In this document: piece after piece, positions 45,178 through 57,436 of the stretch
Numbering within the stretch: position 1 is the first letter of the stretch
How the letters are laid out: every line of letters starts with the position of its first letter
Notes under the pieces: generated by a model
Told to the model about the DNA's origin: nothing
The model's input: only the letters and a program-made list of their open reading frames with translations
Database searches by the model: none
Source of the DNA: Moniliophthora roreri
Lineage: Eukaryota; Basidiomycota; Agaricomycetes; Agaricales; Marasmiaceae
DNA length: 64,000 bases
Reading direction: 5' to 3'
Assembly: GCA_001466705.2 (NCBI GenBank)
Contig: LATX02000014.1
Span: forward strand, 43,191-107,190
Made by a program: the position numbers and the translations under genes

Positions 45178-45964
45178 TAGGGCTGCACGCTGTTATCGTA
45201 TACGGTTACAATATCTCCGTAAGTATCGTAACCGTATGACTCACTTGCACAAGGCCTGTCGGACACGGATACGGCCGTATATACGATACATAGAAGATAA
45301 TATTAGTCCACTACACCCACATAACAAAGAAAAACACTCGTCATCATCACCGGTCAAGTCCTGAACTGCTCTCTTAAATGAACAAAAGCGCTGCTCCACT
45401 AATACCAGAGATTGAGTGATCTCTCGTGGGACTTGCGTGGTGGTAGGGAAATAATGTTTCTACGAAGGTACGTCGATGGCAACAGCAGAGAGTGGTTCGA
45501 CCGTCAAAGTGATTGAGGGGACGTAACGGAAGGTATCCGTATGAAAGCACGGTGATTTTGTCTTCTAAACATGGGATAACGCGTACAAAGTGCTTCTGGA
45601 TGGATAAAATTGTACAATCCAGTGCCAAAAAAAAGATAAAAGACAACGTACTGATGTATAGCTGCGCCCACCAGAGCTAAGACAATGTTTTAGCTTCAAA
45701 TAGTAGAGGTCAACTTGAAATAGCGTGCAACGTACCATAGGCCAGTGATGGTAGGAGTTGAGGGTCGCGGTGGCTTGTGTTCGGAAACTGTGCAGTTTCA
45801 AATAAGGTCAGACTCCGGCGATGACAAAAAAAATTTCAACCGTGTCACGGACGGGTTTGGACGGGTTCAGACCGTCCCGTCCACTGTCCTACAAAGGCAA
45901 AGAATTTCCCTCGACCGGTACGTTACCATCGCCACCGTCTATACGGGCACGGCGTGCAGCCCTA
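45178..45964. repeat. region bounded by inverted TAGGGCTGCACGC ends
   Basis: The left end (45178, plus) and right end (45964, minus) share TAGGGCTGCACGC, and the right about 150 bp match 22583-22730. The flanking 8-mers (TATAAATC, CAATAGCA) do not match, so it may be two overlapping or rearranged copies, not one insertion. Inside, minus-strand frames with possible short introns (TQATATLNSYHHWPM, KHFVRVIPCLEDKITVL) hint at a captured gene fragment. Confidence 0.4.
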
Positions 45965-45974
45965 CAATAGCAAC

Positions 45975-46890
45975 GTCAGTTTAGCCTAAACTCCGTGGGT
46001 CATCACCTAATTATATATCGTACAGACTGCGATACATAAAACGCGAGGGCCCAGGTCTGATGAACTGCACGAAATGCAGACAGGCTTGGAAGGGTGTGAA
46101 AGATCTTTCACTGGGGAACGAGAACGGGAACTAGTTCGCATAGAGACGTGATGTTTACCTCTGGACGATTGGGGATCATCTGTCTGAAGTCTGATACTTT
46201 GACACGTCAGAGATGATCACATCTAAAAAGATGAGAAAATGTTGTGCCCTTGAGGCCCGTGCGACTCGGACGTACTTACCTCGAAAGAGTTTTCTAGAAC
46301 TCTGATCTCCAATGGCGCTCTGCTTCGGCCTACGTGGATATTTCAGGTTCAAAATTAGCTGAAAGTACGGCAGATGTGCTGGAACTCATGACAGAGGCGA
46401 TAGGTTATGAGTCTGTGACATTTAATGGTCGATTTAGTATTAGTGGACTACTGCGAATATTGATTGACTCAGAGTAATACAGCGCACCGTCAGCACTTTT
46501 ATGATTATTTGCTTTATCCTGTAGCTGAACTTTGAAATGTGTAGGCATTGCTATGAGAAACCAAGGTCAGAAGGAGCAAGTCTCGTGGTGGAAGCTGAGT
46601 GGTTGATCACGCGATCAAGTCGGTCGCGGTAAACTAAAAATTGGATCGTGCGAATATTTTTTACGTCTCTTCCTGCCGCCTCCTCAAGAGCTTTGCGATA
46701 GCAAGTCCTGCACTTCGATAGAACCTTTTTGGTTATGAAAAGTATCCCGGAATTGATCGGAGGTGAGTATCCTCTGAATGCAATGATTTAGGTTCTGTTC
46801 AATCCCATAGACCAAATCTCCGCTGTCATTTGAGCAGGATCTGATGTGATTTGAGAGCAGGAGATGTGCCAGGTAATATAGGACCTAGCT
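45975..46890. other. gene-free stretch
   Basis: No ORF with recognisable content. The right end holds the promoter of the next gene. Confidence 0.5.
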
Positions 46891-46893
46891 TTG

Positions 46894-46899
46894 TATAAA
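46894..46899 (+). promoter_or_regulatory. TATA box
   Basis: TATAAA about 40 nt upstream of the ATG at 46938. Confidence 0.55.
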
Positions 46900-46937
46900 C
46901 TCTTGAATCTTCAGACCGTCTCTGGAATCAATCCGTC

Positions 46938-48353
46938 ATGTCTACACCAGCCGCCCCAGGAGTCACCCAAGAGGAACAAGCAACGTTATATAATTTTGGC
47001 CAGCGAGTAGTATGGAATACCGTCGGTGGATTTGTTGAAAGTGTGTTTTGGGCAATCTATGTTGTGCTGTTCATGTTTGCGATGCGGATACAGCTGTAAG
47101 TGGGGACTTAAACCGCCCTTATCTACAACACTCACCTCTTTCATAGAAAACGAGGCGTACGGAGCTTGACAAGCATCATCCTGCTGCTCGTTTCCATATT
47201 TCTTTTCGCGTCTTCGACGGCCCTTTGGGCCATGTATGTGGTCGATCTGCTCACCCAGTTCCGCATTTTCTTCCTGAAGTATCCGGAGCTGAGACTGGCG
47301 GACAGAGTTGCACAAGTCGATATCGGATTAGAGAAGTTCGGGCTTCCGGAAGAGTCTCTTTTCCTTCTCAATGTACGAAAGAACGTATTCTTCTACGACC
47401 GTCGATCTCTAAACTCATTGCCAGATGATTGTGGGAGATGGGGTTGTGATATGGCGTGCTTGGGTACTCTGCGGGCATAGTCGACTACAAAAGCTGGTAT
47501 ACATACCCATTGTGATGGTGATGGCAGCTTTCGGTGAGTTTTGAACTCATTCTTTTCGATTGTTCTAATAGCCACCTAGCTTTCGTTGTGATAGCCCTGG
47601 ACTGTCTCGGAAACAACGGTTTTGTTAGCCAGAGTACGGAGTCCAGCGGTTCAAAAACTTGCCAATGGGGCGAGCCAATTGCCTGGGGGATCTCCCTTAT
47701 GACAAACATCACATCGACCAGTATCATTGCCGCCCGAGCATGGTATGCATACCTCTCAATGCCTAATCCTGATCAAATGCTCTACTGACCACCTAATGCA
47801 GGGGTCACCATTGCTTCGTTTGCAAGACCTTCGGATCTAAGCGCCGCAGGTCACAAGCCGAAAATGTCCTCCTCATCCTAGTCGATTCCGGATTCATATA
47901 CTGCCTATTCTGGGTAATTCACCCTTTCTTCTACACTCTCCAGAGGCTCAACCGTCTTACACCAGTTATCGCAACTTATCCTTTTCTTCCCGGTGGCCTT
48001 TGGTACACCAGCTCAAAGAATGTACTCAATTCTTAGCGGTATGGGAGAACCAATCTCGGTAGGCGTCTATGACTATATATAATCTCTCAGACAACTCATT
48101 CTCGGTGGTTTAGGGACTGTATCCAACCTTGATCATCATTTTGGTGAACATGCAACGGAGCATGTCTGACAGTCCGGATTTACTGTCGTCAGCAAAATTC
48201 AAAAGCGGAAACAACGGAATCATATCATCCGACCAATTTCAGACGCAGTTGTCGACGGAGACGACTACATCAGGAACAGACTCGGACAAAGTGGAGCTTT
48301 CGTTGCCGCGGAATCCAGTCGAGATGAATCGTTTGTCAGCTGTACATGTGTGA
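46938..48353 (+). CDS. seven-segment membrane protein of basidiomycete type
   Basis: ATG 46938 (MSTPAAPGVTQEEQATLYNF). Helical exons follow: FVESVFWAIYVVLFMFAMRI, SLTSIILLLVSIFLFASSTA, MIVGDGVVIWRAWVLCG, YIPIVMVMAAF, SLMTNITSTSIIAARAW, NVLLILVDSGFIYCLFW, and the last helix LYPTLIIILVNMQRSM, then a Ser-rich tail to TGA at 48351. The arrangement and the IVGD-V-WRAW and YPTLIIILVN motifs are typical of a large Agaricomycete family of unknown role. It is related in layout to the B and C genes but clearly a separate subfamily. Exon joins near 47930-48110 are approximate. It looks intact. Confidence 0.75.
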
Positions 48354-48359
48354 TGATAC

Positions 48360-49060
48360 CAGGTTTGCATCATTTCCCGTGATTTTGGACAAGTAGCTGT
48401 TGTACATCGTAGCACTACGAATCACCTATGTTTTGAACAAACGGGTGCGAATAGGTTAAACGGGTTAGCGGGCGCCAAACGAGCGCTACCATGTCTGGGA
48501 TAGGCCCTGTCAGTCTTCGGGGCTATCAAAATGTCCGATTTCAGCTAGTAAACGAGCAGACGGTAAACCTCGGAGTGGGTCTCTCCAAGTCTCTCGCTAC
48601 CATAAACTGCGTTCGCAAGGGCAGATTTTAGTACGAATTACTAGAGAATAACACAGATTCTCACCGAACAGCCCGTCGACGGCCGTTTTATACAGTTTGG
48701 AGTATCGCTGCGCAGTCCCGTCCAAGGCTTGTCTGACAGACCGGTTTTTGGACAATTCTCACCATCAGCAGACTATCGCTGGCGATCATGACCCATCGAT
48801 GACATGGGGCGTATCCCTACTTTGAGTGCGCTTCTGAAAATGAGTGTGTGTGAAAATTTAGAATCTTGCCTTGAACATCGCCCACCATGTAAGGCCTCAA
48901 CACATTCAAAAATATCATTACCAAGTCTTAATAAGTCTTACATCGTACAATGGAATCAATCCATCCATATTCCTTCAAGTATCATTCCTCGTTTCCTCCT
49001 TCCACACAACAATTTACGCAAACATCTCCAAATCTACTTTGGGTCCTTTTGAAGACGTAC
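48360..49060. other. gene-free convergent interval
   Basis: Shared 3' flank between the plus-strand membrane protein and the minus-strand DUF6534 gene. Short frames only. Confidence 0.5.
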
Positions 49061-49065
49061 TAGAA

Positions 49066-51146
49066 TCAGTGGACGGTATCGAACCACCCTGATTTATTGG
49101 TCGAAGTGCGACCATGGTATGCCCCCGCGACTGATTGAGCAGAGGTTAGTGAATGTTGGGATGCGTGATCTGAAATTGGGACGGCAGAACGCACTCCGAG
49201 TCCACTGAGGTTGGATCCAATTCCCTGGTGAAGAGAGAGAGAGAGAGAGGCTTAGTTGGTGATACTAGCACGTATCGGTGTAATGGCTAACGTACCGTTG
49301 AAGTGTCCGCTGAGATGTACGCTCCAGACTGCGAGCTTTGAGCACGTAGAGCGTTCCGAGAATTGAGAGAGGCTAGTAAACTGTTGGCGTAGACTAAAAG
49401 GTAAAAATGTATCGGACGATGAGATACAGTCTGGCGTACAACTGTACGAGGCAAAGGAAAACCGTGACTCACGTTTTCCAATGACAAAGTCAATGGCGAT
49501 GAACCACAGGCTTCCTGGGGTTGCGATGAACTAGTGAAACGACAGGTCGTCATTGGCCAGTGCAGGGAAAAAAAAGGGCAAGACTTACGACAATAACCTC
49601 AACAATAGCAACGGCTCTAAAATGTCAGTTAGCCTAAACTACTCACCCCCTAGAATTATTAAATACACTCACGATGTCAACAAACACCGGTTAACAGCAT
49701 AAATCATCAACGTCGTAATAAGCATATTGGTCTTGCCGATGCCTGTTCGACTGTCGCGTAGCAAGACACATAAAGATACCGCAACGACGATATCGGAAAG
49801 AACGGCGAAGATGGCAAAGGGTGTTGCTCCTGCGAGCTAAATTGACATTGACTATCAGCCGGGACCAGTGAGCAAAAAAAAATGGGTTACCTTGACGAGC
49901 TCTGAAGTTTGGAATCGTTCGTAGGTTTTTTCTATTACTCTAGAAGGTTCAATGGTAAGTATAAAGGAAGAGGATGTAGTGATGAAGGGAGTCGGACGTA
50001 CAGCCAAGCTACAGTTTCTGCGTACGTACGAAAGGCGCGTGAGTACACTCGGCCCGATAGAGTAGATAGAACATACCAATGCCGAACACTGCGGAAAAGA
50101 GAATCGATCAGTATCGTAATCAGACCGTCGTGATGAAGGTTACTCACCGAAATGGAGGAACACAAGCATGATAAGAATCGGCGATAATATCCATCGAGTT
50201 AGTCCTCGAGCAACTAGACACCCAAACGTTCAGAAAATAAAAACGGAAAGAAGCAAATGAAACGAACTGGTATGCACTTGCTGTGTAAAGAATCTGCACA
50301 GCAACGTTAAGTATATTTATGAGGCCACGGCGGACTCTTAGTACACGTACCCTTGGGAGATGATACCGAGGACCAACTGTCGTGATCAAAAATCAATGTC
50401 AATGCTGACGAAGAAGAATCGGCAACTGTGTAAGCTCACGTTCAACGTAACACCTGCCTGGAGGTTTCGTGAGATAAAAGTATGGCCTCCCAGATTAAGG
50501 AACGTACAGGTAAAGACCAATGGATATCCCTCAACCCAGCGGGATTGTCATAATTCGTAACCTAAACGATAACGATTAGAGCAGAAATGTCGTTGAATCC
50601 TCGTTGGGGTCTTACCAGATAATGATACATCGTTATCGCCACTAGGGGTTTTCGGTCAACAAGAGCCTGAGAGCCTGAAAGATACGTACCTAACACTATG
50701 TGCGCAGTGTCAAAGATCCTAAGGTAAACCGTAACGATCAACATCCGTGTACATGAATAAAGACACGAACCAGACGATGGCAACCTATCAAAAGTGGTCA
50801 GAAATGAAACATAGGAAGGGAAGGGAATGCTCACCATAGACTTGAGCGTCTTGGTGTCCTTGGGGTAGTTGACAAAGTACAGGTAGGTCTATCGATGAGG
50901 TTACGATTGTGGACAGTTTCTTGTTAAAGATAACCATTGCTCACTTGAACCGTCGTAATTCCATATAAACTGCAGGTAGTCACAGTTAGTTTTCCCTTGA
51001 TCATGGCTAGCAACTCGAAGACCTACACCCCAGTGATGATCGCCCCAATAAGGCCGGCACCTGCATAAGAGTGATCAGTTCTCGAAGCGAAGGAAAAGGT
51101 AAATCTCGCACGTACCAAACCTATCACCGACTGAGACAGTGTCCAT
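49066..51146 (-). CDS. DUF6534-type membrane protein
   Basis: ATG 51146 gives MDTVSVGDRFG|AGLIGAIITG, a good match to the DUF6534 N-terminus. TYLYFVNYPKDTKTLKSMV (about 50880) carries the family's NYPKD motif. Later exons give helices and the hallmark VYANSLLASLNSRNALR (about 49400-49340). After GTACGT, a final exon reads GIGSNLSGLGVRSAVPISDH to TGA at 49066. About ten introns, some in short succession. A (CT)n tract precedes the last acceptor. These are seven-helix proteins of unknown function, expanded in Agaricomycetes. The start was chosen over the in-frame upstream ATG because it reproduces the family N-terminus exactly at the first intron. Confidence 0.82.
49232..49250. repeat. (GA)n microsatellite
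   Basis: About nine GA units. On the minus strand it is the pyrimidine tract ahead of the last acceptor of the DUF6534 gene. Confidence 0.9.
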
Positions 51147-51149
51147 GTC

Positions 51150-53100
51150 AAAAGAATGCAAAGGGCCAAGGGTAAGAGGTAATGCATCTCTGCATCCCTA
51201 GCTATATAAGAAGGCAAGTAAGCATACGTACTCCCCTCATTATGGTATCCCCCACCCTCCGCATCGCCTTTGTTTTCCTGTCCCTGTCACTTTCCCTGAT
51301 AATCATTTCGAAGCCCTTCAGTGTAACACGTCAAGGAAAAAAGAAAAGGACAACAACCGTCCGGCAAGGTATGCTCCAAAAAAAGGGTCAATTTGTCATT
51401 CATTCGAGGGCAAAATAGAGTAGCCTGTCAGCCCTGGATCAAAAAATGTGTGGTATGACGAGAGGACCTGGACACTGCCTAGAGAATATGATCTGATGGG
51501 AGATCAATACCCCCGTCGTGTGGACGATTCGCGGTGATAACGTTTGTGATTGACCGTCTTGGCGGATCAGTCTACCTACCTACAGCTATCTGATCAAGCG
51601 GGGGATTGAGAATTGTGCTGTAGGACGGTGGTGAATCGTGAGCAGCGCTAGTGAGAGGGAGAGAGAGAGAGAGAGAGGTGGAATGTTCAGTGTACAGTGC
51701 TGTACTATTCACCGGACCGCAGACCCATTCTGAGTGTAGAACATTCCGTCCCGTGGATCAGGCCCAGGACGTAGAAACGAACAATCAATCAATCATAAGA
51801 TTCAAAATGGCCTTAATAGGGGCTCACAACGCTTGGGATCTGTCAATAAGAGCTTGAGAGCACAAGGATTTTTGGAGAGTAATGCTTGGCGTTGGAAAAC
51901 CTCGGAGCCTGGTGTAGGGATGAGGGATCGCATACAGAAAAGCAGACGCACCCTTCCTGGGAACGGTGAGAACTGCAAGGGGTACTCGGTCGATGCAGGC
52001 ACTCCGAGTCGGTCTAGCAAGGTACGACGAACACACACGCCGGATCGCAGAAAGGCACGTCATCTATGCTTCTGGACTTTTGATCTTTATGTTCCGAATA
52101 ACTGGACGATGTCACAGGAATTGATAGACATGGAGTGAATCTTGTGCGTGCAGTCGGGTGCATTTTATCTATCGTTCACAGGATGAGCACTCGTTGTATA
52201 AGAGGTTCAATCCGACACCAACGCTGGTTAAATTTAGAGTTACGGTACGACCGCACCTGTATCTTCTAGGCCTCTGGAGGACTGATTCATTGAGAGACTA
52301 TATGGCAGCGGGAATGAGGTGTGCCTGTGGCGGTAAACTGGCCGCAATGTCAAAAAGCGCAGTACAACCGGCCACATGAACATTGCGAATATTGGCCTCA
52401 TCAATTCAGCATCTTTGCACCCAATTAGTGGAACTGCCGCAGACTTTTGAACCTGGCGGTGCACCGGAAGCGAGTTCTGGCTACAAATGGGATTTGGTCG
52501 GACGAGGATGAGGTGAAGAAATGGACAGACAGATGTACGAAACCGAGCAAGAAGGAAAATGAAGCCATATACTGTCCACCCATCATTTAATTCCCATTAC
52601 TTGCATTGATGATGGGAGGTAGAAGAGGGTGGTTGAGTCTTTTGGGATCGTAAGGGTCATGGGAGAACTCGGTTACGGTAGAAGCGCCGCGTCGCCTTTC
52701 GGTCAATGACCATCATCATCATATTTACTATCTGGTCTACATCAGTCTTTTCACTGGAAATACCGCATTTGGATTTGGATTTGGCATGGCCAAGACCAGA
52801 GGAAGGCTTTGGGAAAGCTAGGTAGACGGAATACAGTGCATCAAGTACGTATTTCATTTTTTAGCCGTTCAACAGCCTTCACTCATCCTTATCTTGCATT
52901 AATAGAAACCGGATCCAAAACTTGAAGGTCCAAACTTGATAGAACAAGAAATTGCAGGACTAATTGTTATTCACCAGGACATCACAACGCCCGAGAACAA
53001 GACCACCAAAAAACACAATAACCACCACCGCCATAACTCCTTATTTAACTGGCTTCAATCGACATGACATTTCACCATTTTCGCTATTCTACGCCTAATC
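51150..53100. other. gene-free stretch
   Basis: Nearly 2 kb with a (GA)n tract at about 51655-51677 and only short frames (for example plus 51833-52138) with no recognised motif. No gene can be supported. Confidence 0.5.
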
Positions 53101-53106
53101 ATCGAG

Positions 53107-53898
53107 ATGAAGGCTATCACCAACTTTGTACGTCGGACGAAAAAGAAGAAGGCAACGCCGTCACCATCCAATTTAGCGACAGCAATCCACAACATTGTCC
53201 GTCGTCTTCGATGCATTAGTGGCCTGGAACACGATCATGAGGCGCACATTGAAGAGGCTAATGGTTGGTCGAATGCAGAAAGGGCAGAGGAACCCTGTTC
53301 TGCACCCAGGTATGTTGCCAGTTATAGTCTTGGTCTCGATCTTTAGTCTCATGTCTGGGTATATAGCGCGGACACGTCAACAAAATTTGAAGCCGGCAAG
53401 GCCAAACTCCGCGACGAGGAACGCGGCCTGGGCACACAGAAACCACTATCCCTTTCAGACTCGGTCTCGGACTGGGGCTCCGCCATATCTACTCGAGGAA
53501 CGATATGCCTTGACTGCGGGACATTGATCATCCCCTACTCAGACTCAGATCCTGATGGCGCACGTCCGGCACATTACCTCCCACATCTCCATCTCCAACC
53601 CTCCGGGTCCAAGTCCAGGTCCGCCATATTACAGTTTTCCTGGACTTCATTTGTAGGCATGCCTAGCGCGTTCATCGGCATGAGGGATGATGGTGAATGG
53701 GTATTTGCTCCCCTCTCCGTATCAGGTAGATGCGATGAGCTTGAGCTTGAGCATGACATGGCGGATTTGGGAACCTTTACGTGGTTAACTCAAGTCAAGG
53801 AATGGCCTTTGTGTGAACCAGAGTTTCTTGTGGAGCGAGTTGATGGTGACGAGGGATGGAGAAAGCTGTTTGAAATGATTGGTATGGGAATGGATTAA
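53107..53898 (+). CDS. hypothetical protein, tandem pair member 1 (intact)
   Basis: Two exons join exactly: 53107-53309 and 53367-53898, 244 codons. The N-terminus is basic (MKAITNFVRRTKKKKATPSP), the middle reads AKLRDEERGLGTQKPLSLSD and TICLDCGTLIIPYSDSD, and the C-terminus FVGMPSAFIGMRDDGEWVFA to EFLVERVDGDEGWRKLFEMI. No signal peptide or membrane segment. No family recognised. A related, decayed copy follows directly, so this is a locally duplicated gene. Confidence 0.6.
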
Positions 53899-54299
53899 GA
53901 AGGATCGGTCGTACCTTCTGAGGAGTCTGCTGGCACGACATCCTCTTCGTCACCTATCCAGACCAAAGTTGAAGCAGCCGAGCTCGATACCGAAGCTATC
54001 ACATATCTCGATGGGCAAGCGATGATAGCGGAATGGGATGTCTATGTGGATGGAGAGTCACTGTCGAGATAGACAAAACCTCGGAATCTTTTGGCGCTGT
54101 CGCCGCTTACCTCCAGTTCTTTTGCCGATATCCCAGAACATAAGCAACATCCGTACGTGCTTTTTTGGCTTTTCAGATGAACTGAACTGATAGTCATGCT
54201 CAAAGGCTCTGTTCATTCATCCACTGAACCGCAGTTGCAAGGTACATATATCTATTCCTACATATCTCTACCTACGAGGGCTAACATCGTACATCAGCA

Positions 54300-55670
54300 A
54301 GCCAGCCCCAGAGAAAGAAGAGTACCACGTTCATCAACTACCACCAATCGCGGTTCTCTACTACTGGGCAAACACTTCCGAGTCTTGACGATCCACCACC
54401 GAAATCGAGGTTCTTCGTTAATAGACAAGCGTTCTGGACTAGGGATCCAGAGTAAAAGGTGCCTAAGGAATCGGAATCGGATGCTGGCAGTGGGAGTGAT
54501 GAACCCCGAATCCGAATATGACGACGATTGGGTACGTTGCCAGCTTCTTACGGCCTCAGTTTCTTTAGTCTCATGGTTAATTCTAGCGCGACAGACCTGC
54601 AAGATGAGGAATGCGACTTGGGGAAACGGAAGTCACTGTCGAGGCATTGTGGCTTTGAAACCGGAACTGGAACCGAACCCTGGATCCGGGATGTTGAATA
54701 TCCCCTGCATGGGTTCCGCAAGTTTGATGCCGTATGAACCACATCTCACACTAGAGGAGGGGGAGAGGGAGTTTCTCGTGGAGCGGTTCGATTGATAGCG
54801 ATGGTAGCAGGAGGTGGAGAAAGCTGTTTGAGATGGGTGGTTTGCCAGGATCAGCGACGTCAATGCCAACTTTGGAGTGGACAGTCGAAGGAAGGATCTA
54901 CATTATATGTGGTCCCATGGCCTTCTCGGAGGACGACGGCGACGGCGACGAGGGTTACTTTCTCCCGTATACCGTCCAAGATGTCTCGTTGATCCTTTTA
55001 CGTCTACCGCTTGCCTTGAGTAGCTCGCTACTTGGCAGCAGGAAAGATTCTCGACACTGGGTGTTTCGTGCGAGTTGCTCGGAGGAAGACGAACATGAAT
55101 GTGAATGGCGGTCTTTGGGATTCGTTTCCTGATGAGATGAAGCATAGAGAGTACCGCATGATGGAGCAGATTGATGAGGATGTCCTGCGTTCTTTTATAT
55201 GCAAAAGAGCTGGATCAGCCGCACCTTCCGAGTCTGCTGGTACGACATCTGATACGCATTTGACTGGGACATCTCTTCATACGGTATCCTCGTCGTCTAT
55301 CCAGATCGAATTCGAGGCGGCCGATATATACCGTTCCGATTCCGAAGCTGCCGTATCTGTTGACGGAGAAGCTATGGCTATGGATGATCCCAACTACGTC
55401 GGTGGAGAGCCGCTTTCGAGACAGTCAAAACCCTCGAAGTCATTCACCATCGGATCTCGTATCACGTCTAGAAGTTGTCTAGAAGCCAACTCTTTCGACA
55501 CGATTTCAACACCGGAACTTCCTGTGCAGAATACATGGCGATGGGGAGCGTGCTCCGGAACCTGCCAACACCTGTACAACCTATCTATTTCCTCGGTTGG
55601 CTAGCAAAGGAGTACGCACAACGCCTTGCGGCGAATGAACGAGTCGTCGTGTTGATGAAACTAGATTAGG
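54300..55670 (+). pseudogene. hypothetical protein, tandem pair member 2 (decayed)
   Basis: It follows the layout of the 53107 gene: an intron with the same internal text (GTACGTTGCCAGCTTCT...TTCTAG, 54532-54588), then ATDLQDEECDLGKRKSLS, a frame break, EGEREFLVERFD (about 54770) and WRKLFEMGGLPGSA. The downstream part (RWVFRASCSEEDEHE-like, then RMMEQIDEDVLRSFICKRAG and TISTPELPVQNTWRWGACSG) extends beyond the length of member 1. Several frame changes and stops (for example at 54737 and 54793) argue for a pseudogene or a fusion of two degraded copies. Confidence 0.45.
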
Positions 55671-56018
55671 ATGAATCGGAAGAGGCTGTGGGATTGACGA
55701 GGCTTTTTAGGATGACGCCTGACTCTGAGCTTTGGTGTTGAGTGAGGCTTTTTGGTATACATTATCGTATGTTGCGGAACTGGTTCTTATTAGATAGTGC
55801 TTATTTGGATTGTTTATACCCTATAATCGCATTGAGGACACGGTCAGTTGTCGTCATTCATTGCCAAATAACGACGCCAAATAACTTAGCCTACACCGCC
55901 GATCCGACACTGTACGTCACCCATGAACCATGATTTGCCGGGTTGGCGGTGTATAGCCGAACATCCGTCGTGACTCGGTCCTCTTTTCCGGCGTTCCTTG
56001 TCTCATGTAAGACCAAAT

Positions 56019-57355
56019 ATGCCCTTTTCATCATCATGGTCTCGAAAACGAGCTTTTCTACCGCTTGTGGTATTCATCTTCGTGGCTCTCTACCTCCTGG
56101 AAACTTGTTATCTCGGGACCTTGACGACGTTGAATCTCAGCAGCAGCATTAGACTTCCCAACCATCGTGATGACCCAAACCTATATCAGCGACTTGAACT
56201 GGCGAATATCATTTACGAGCAGACACTCTGGGATAGAAATGGTCTCATCGAAAAGTTTGGGCCGGAGCCCAAGGATATAGCCATGTACGTATGCATTAAG
56301 GAATGCTGCATTGAAATCTGACGGGTGTGCACCTATTCTAGGTTTCCAGAGAACAAGGAACCTTGGCCAGCTTATACCGTTTGTGAGTAGCCAACTACAC
56401 TACGTGCTATATAAAAGCCTCAACGCTCCTTTTACACCCAATAGGGGACTTCTTCCCGCCAGCGTACAATTGTCCCCACGAAGTCCAACGTATCGGTAGT
56501 TTGGGGGATGGAGGCAAATGGGTATGCGGTTTATCGCGTTTGCGAGATAAGAAGGATTGTATTATCTATTCGTTTGGTGAGTCTTTATTTCTCGTCACAT
56601 AAACAACACAGGACTCAAACTAGAGGCTATGCATATGTACAGGGATCAACGCTGAATCCTCATTCGAAGCAGAACTCCTCTCACATACTCGTTACTGCGA
56701 AATATGGGGGTACGACTTTTCCGTCAGCAAGTTTGGCCCCCAGATACCCGAGATAGAGAAGAAAAGGACTCATTTCTTTCCATTCGGGTTGGCGGGTACA
56801 GATGAGCCCACGCGTTATCCGATAATGTACACTTTGCAGAGCATCATGCAACAAAACAGTCAGTCGACATGATTCGGTACTCTCAAACCCATGACACAAC
56901 ACAACTCACCTGTCGTTCTCCGTAGGTCACACGCATATCGACATTCTCAAAATCGACATTGAAAGCTGGGAATTTGAAGCGTTGAGTTCGATCATCAACC
57001 AAACCGCCCCGGGTGCTCCTTTGCCATTTGGCCAGCTATTACTCGAGATACACGTTTGGGATAAAACGTTTGAAGAGTTTTACATATGGTGGTTATCGTT
57101 GGAAGAAGCCGGATTGCGACCGTTCCGAACGGAAGTAAGTGGACACGAACTCTGCTCCTGAGTGTTTCTTGGTTCTTACTTGGGAAATAGGCAAATGTTG
57201 TGTATCAGAACTATAATCGTCAAAGGTCGATGGACTTGGCGGAGGTGAGTGGAAAAGTCTTACAGCAAAGGGTAGCTAACGGACCTCGGCTATGGTAGTA
57301 TTCGTTCCTCAACATAAAGGGCGAGAATATCTTCATCAGCGATCGAGAAACCTGA
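56019..57355 (+). CDS. membrane-anchored Methyltransf_22-like protein
   Basis: Exons: 56019-56284, 56342-56382, 56445-56576, from 56643 to about 56850, then from about 56926 and two short 3' exons to TGA 57353. The N-terminus is a type-II anchor (RKRAFLPLVVFIFVALYLLE). The lumenal part reads AYNCPHEVQRIGSLGDGGKW, CIIYSFGINAESSFEAEL, YDFSVSKFGPQIPEI, then HIDILKIDIESWEFEALSSI and LLLEIHVWDKTFEEFYIWWL. The GDGGKWVC, SFGI and LKIDIE-WEF motifs are those of the PF13383/METTL24 methyltransferase-like group. The substrate is unknown. It ends 80 nt before the convergent aminotransferase stop. Confidence 0.82.
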
Positions 57356-57436
57356 GGGGGCCAGTTTTTCATCGAACCGAATCCTATGGGGGCTTATTAT
57401 TAGGGTGATCCTGTCGTATATATGCTAGTATATATC

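Noticed and set aside
45178..45964. Single 787-bp transposon with TAGGGCTGCACGC inverted ends
   Set aside because: The flanking 8-mers differ and only the right end extends the match to 22583, so one clean insertion is not supported. Kept only as a repeat.
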